From Holothuria scabra (Eukaryota; Echinodermata; Holothuroidea; Aspidochirotida; Holothuriidae), in assembly GCA_037179385.1 (NCBI GenBank), contig CM074179.1, positions 7,874,001 to 7,938,000 of the forward strand: a stretch of 64,000 nucleotides of DNA, in the 5' to 3' direction. Below, one piece after another: positions 61,065 to 64,000 of the stretch (position 1 is its first letter; every line of letters begins with the position of its first letter). A program made the position numbers and the translations under genes. Under the pieces are notes generated by a model, which saw only the letters and a list, made by a program, of their open reading frames with translations, ran no database searches and had not been told where the DNA came from.

Positions 61065-64000
61065 CTGATGAATCAAAAAGTCGTTATAACTTGGTTTATT
61101 CATATTTAATATTAAGGTTCCCCTTTAATTCCTCAAATAGGATCAGGTGATAGTGCGTTATTCCAATGATAAACCCAACGGTTAAACTTACCCTTCTTAC
61201 GCTAGTGCATTTTACTATGGGTTTTTTTGTCTTATTTGTGGTTATTTACTAACGAGGCTTTACTCTATAATTTCCAGATGAATTAAATTATTGTCGTGTG
61301 TATGAATACGGTTGAACACCGCTGGACCTGTGCATTATTCAAAATGCGCGATCGGAGCGTTAATCAAACGGAATCCCAAGTGCAACCAGCGATAGCACTA
61401 AATTAATGCCTGTTCGTTCATGATACTAAAAAAGCACAGTCCATTGGTTTTTGACCTTCAATTAAAGTGATTCTATATCTTTGAAAAAAAAGAAAACATG
61501 GAACTATTATTACCAATTGTTCATAGCCTAGAACGTTTAAACATGTTCAATCGAACAATAAGAACGAATAAACAATACTCAACGTTATTTTTCTATTTGT
61601 AGGCCTATATGATAACGACAAAAAATGTAGAAGTCGATAAAGATAACCTGCAATCTTTATTTCTTTTCACTTCACACCTGAACGTTTCAACCAATAAAAG
61701 TGCACAAATGTATGAATATTCAATACACCAAAACGACAAAAACTTAGAACGCGTACTCCATCAATGGTGTTATTGCTAATACTACCATAACCCTCTCTAT
61801 ATTATGCAACTTCTAATCCAAGTAGGAATTCATTGACTTCAATGCAATTATACTATGATAAAGAATCGAAACATTTTCCTCAAACCTTTGTCTAAAAATA
61901 GACACAACTGCCCTTTGGATCGCAAGGAATAAGCAAACTGTATCTAGTTATAACATCCAAGTGAACTACCTCTACTTGCTGTACTCCCAAGTTCACAGTA
62001 AAGCAACCGTGACGGTGTTAGTGTAGGTTATTCAAATTCTTCATGGTCTTACCTTGTAAAAAACTGTTTGGTTTGTGAAATGTGAGGCTTATCATCTGCT
62101 GTTTTCAAATGTGACGTTACGGCAGATTTAAGTGATTGTGCTGCATTTACAGCTAGAACGCGGTTATATACTGTAGCTACAGTAAACATTACCATGTGAA
62201 AACAACGTACCAGAAATGAGCGTTTTTCTGTCTGCTGCAAAATTTGTTTTTTTTTTCATTATTTGTTATTTTGTTTATTTTTACTCAGTTATTAAACACA
62301 TGACAGCAGTACCAGTCAGTTGGTTTTCAACTAACATAAGGTCCGCCCACAATGCAATTACCACCAATGAGCTAGGTAGTGCTTCAAATTATATCATCGA
62401 TGTGCTTACTAAAAAGAAAAACTGAAATATAATGTACTTTGGAAGCTCAAACGACTGATCATGTTACTTATTGAATGTTCATTTGTGCTCAGATAGGCGA
62501 GGGTTAGGCAGGTTATAATCAGAAAGCAGTTTTCAAAAGTGCTGGAAAACGTTTCAGTATTCGTTGACTTCTAGCTAAATTAAGTGCTCTTAATGTCAAT
62601 CGAGGTAAATCTAAATATAAAAGAACTTAATATAGGCTTAATCCATGGTTTCCCCTTATATTAAACAGAAAGAATCACCTTAATTTTAACGCTGTCAATT
62701 TTTCTACATAGAATTGCCATTGGAAAATGTTAAATGTTAAAAATACAGAACTCTTCATACCAGCTATTATTGATATACTACCAAATTGATTTCTTGCATA
62801 TGTAATCAGCTGTATATTAACATCTTTTGTATGGTTTACCTGCAATCGTTGTTCAAATTTGTTCTTCATTGGCAAACATCTAGCGTGCAACGTCAGAAAC
62901 AGAACCGAGATTCCAATGGTAATGAGAACGGTCAATTTGTCTTCCCATCCAAGCAACGTGATCAAAACAGTCTGGGTCACTTTCCTTGAAAGTTCAACAA
63001 TTTCCCAGTACCAATATTTAGGCTTGTAGTTTTCACAAAGAAAGTCCATCCAAATGGGGTATGTAACGCCATGGGCTGAATCATCTACCAAACTTTGCAA
63101 TGACCCGCTCTTGAGTGAGTGCCATTTACACGGCGTGGCTTGTAATTTAAGCAACTTGAATTTTCGCCTTAACAGAATAAACAACACTACAGGGTAGGCG
63201 ACGACGTATCCAAGCGTTGCAATATAAGCAAGGACTTGAAAAACTTTCAGGGTGCTGCATTCAATGTCGTAATCAGATCTCAGAAGTATTTTACAAGTAA
63301 AATTTGCGCTGTCTAAGCAAAATGAATCGCAAGCCCTGGGATATACCTGAAAGATTATGGTACAGATTGGTGGATAAGTCAAAAAAAGCGTGATGATAAC
63401 AATTGTCAAAATATTGGACTTCAGTTTCTTCTTATATGTATCAGATAATTGAAAACCTGTTCTCATTCTCACTCGGCACGTTTGACGTGCGATCAATGGT
63501 CAGTAAATAAATATAAAGAGTGAAATGATCGTTACCGGAAAGGACAATCCTATCACAAATTCTATTTTAGGATTAATTTTAAGTTTTTCGTGCAAGCATT
63601 GTGGCCTAACGAACAAGCGAAGAACGTTTAGTTCAAGGAATGATATAAGGCTGCCAATGAATGTAAGAGTTTTTGCCCAGTTTACTTCATGGAGTGACGC
63701 GAAAAACTCTCCAACCACTTGATAAAATCCAAGTACTATCTTTCCCCTTGACATAACAATATCTATCAGAGACCGATCAGATTCACTACGTCGAGTTTCT
63801 TTTTTGTAGAAACGAAATAAAATAGCCAATAAAATGACAAGAAATGACAGTATTAACGACACTTCAATGAACAGCCATTCTTTGCCGGGACACGGCAAGC
63901 AATTGTTTAATACAGAGTAAAAATTTGTATCACATTTACTGCAGAGCCATCCCTTGTAACCCTCGGAACAATTAGCTTCTGCACCATCGTTATTATTTGT
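60938..64000 (-). CDS. cysteine-rich multipass membrane protein (partial), exons 62840 to beyond 64000 and 60938-61064
   Basis: Part of a large membrane protein. At the window edge it has a Cys-rich extracellular stretch (GYKGWLCSKCDTNFYSVLNN, then CLPCPGKEW) of the kind found in proteins with repeated C-x2-C-P modules. About eight hydrophobic segments follow. They include LILSFLVILLAILFRFY, NILTIVIITLFLTYPPICTI, FQVLAYIATLGYVVAYPVVL and LTVLITIGISVLFLTLH, with a conserved-looking KYWYWEIVELSRK before the sixth. The second exon adds MFSLVAILVNVLVAAMEVPE and two more helices. Donor CAG|GTAAAC (62840) and acceptor CATCAG|ATG (61064) join in phase 0. I know similar multipass C-termini from uncharacterised invertebrate receptors; the ligand and function are unknown. 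One in-frame TGA interrupts the long exon. Both ends of the gene are outside view. Confidence 0.75.
61065..62839 (-). other. intron of the receptor-like gene
   Basis: 1.78 kb between the two supported exons. AT-rich, no repeat recognised. Short - strand frames, e.g. at 62049-62240, lack coding features. Confidence 0.5.
62840..64000 (-). CDS. receptor-like gene, long exon with one in-frame TGA
   Basis: The frame is open from the right edge (64000) to a TGA at 63502-63500 and then continues in the same frame for 220 codons to the donor at 62840. Codons around it read IFIY, TGA, PLIARQTCRVRMRTG. The membrane topology is continuous across the stop, so both halves belong to one protein. Confidence 0.75.

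Noticed and set aside
62049..62240. Extra exon of the receptor-like gene
   Set aside because: The exons at 62840 and 61064 already join in phase 0, and this frame shows no membrane pattern or splice sites fitting both sides.

Overview
The window looks like nuclear DNA of an invertebrate animal. Genes are split by GT-AG introns, intergenic DNA is AT-rich, (TA)n tracts and minisatellites are frequent, and there are many hAT-type, TIR and non-LTR elements. Nothing is prokaryotic: there are no operons, ribosome-binding sites or CRISPR arrays. The gene content (a CD225/dispanin cluster and a large cysteine-rich multipass receptor) would suit an echinoderm or another marine invertebrate, but the species cannot be fixed from sequence alone.

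The backbone is a head-to-tail cluster of three CD225 (dispanin/IFITM-like) genes on the + strand. Gene 1 has exons at 10245-10303, 13611-13814 and 14192-14365. Gene 2 has exons at 27004-27062, 29166-29366 and 31254-31433. A diverged gene 3 has exons at 48411-48475, 51276-51449 and 56123-56218. Intron phases agree in all three: phase 1 into the first recognised exon, then phase 0 and phase 0. The 5' exon of each gene was not found. Genes 1 and 2 belong to a segmental duplication that also includes flanking DNA, to about 18085 and 40425. Later insertions have expanded each copy differently.

On the - strand at the right edge lies the 3' half of a cysteine-rich, multipass membrane protein gene (exons 60938-61064 and 62840 to beyond 64000). 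Its long exon has one in-frame TGA. At the extreme left edge there may be the last exon of a secreted cysteine-rich protein (1-213).

The rest is mostly mobile DNA. It includes a CR1/L2-like LINE with an intact 526-codon ORF (4850-6660), a decayed LINE 3' end (18632-19940), a complete but dead L1/Tx1-like LINE with poly(A) and a 13-bp target-site duplication (34440-39994), a RT fragment (57430-58200), several hAT-like non-autonomous elements with visible target duplications, a TA-flanked MITE family, a foldback element and tRNA-derived SINEs. The most unusual object is a 2.67-kb element in intron 2 of gene 1 (10873-13540). It has 23-bp perfect terminal inverted repeats and carries a 65-bp minisatellite with an octamer motif and a tandem array of SINE-like units headed by the 5' end of U2 snRNA. 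The paralogous gene 2 intron shows the matching empty site.
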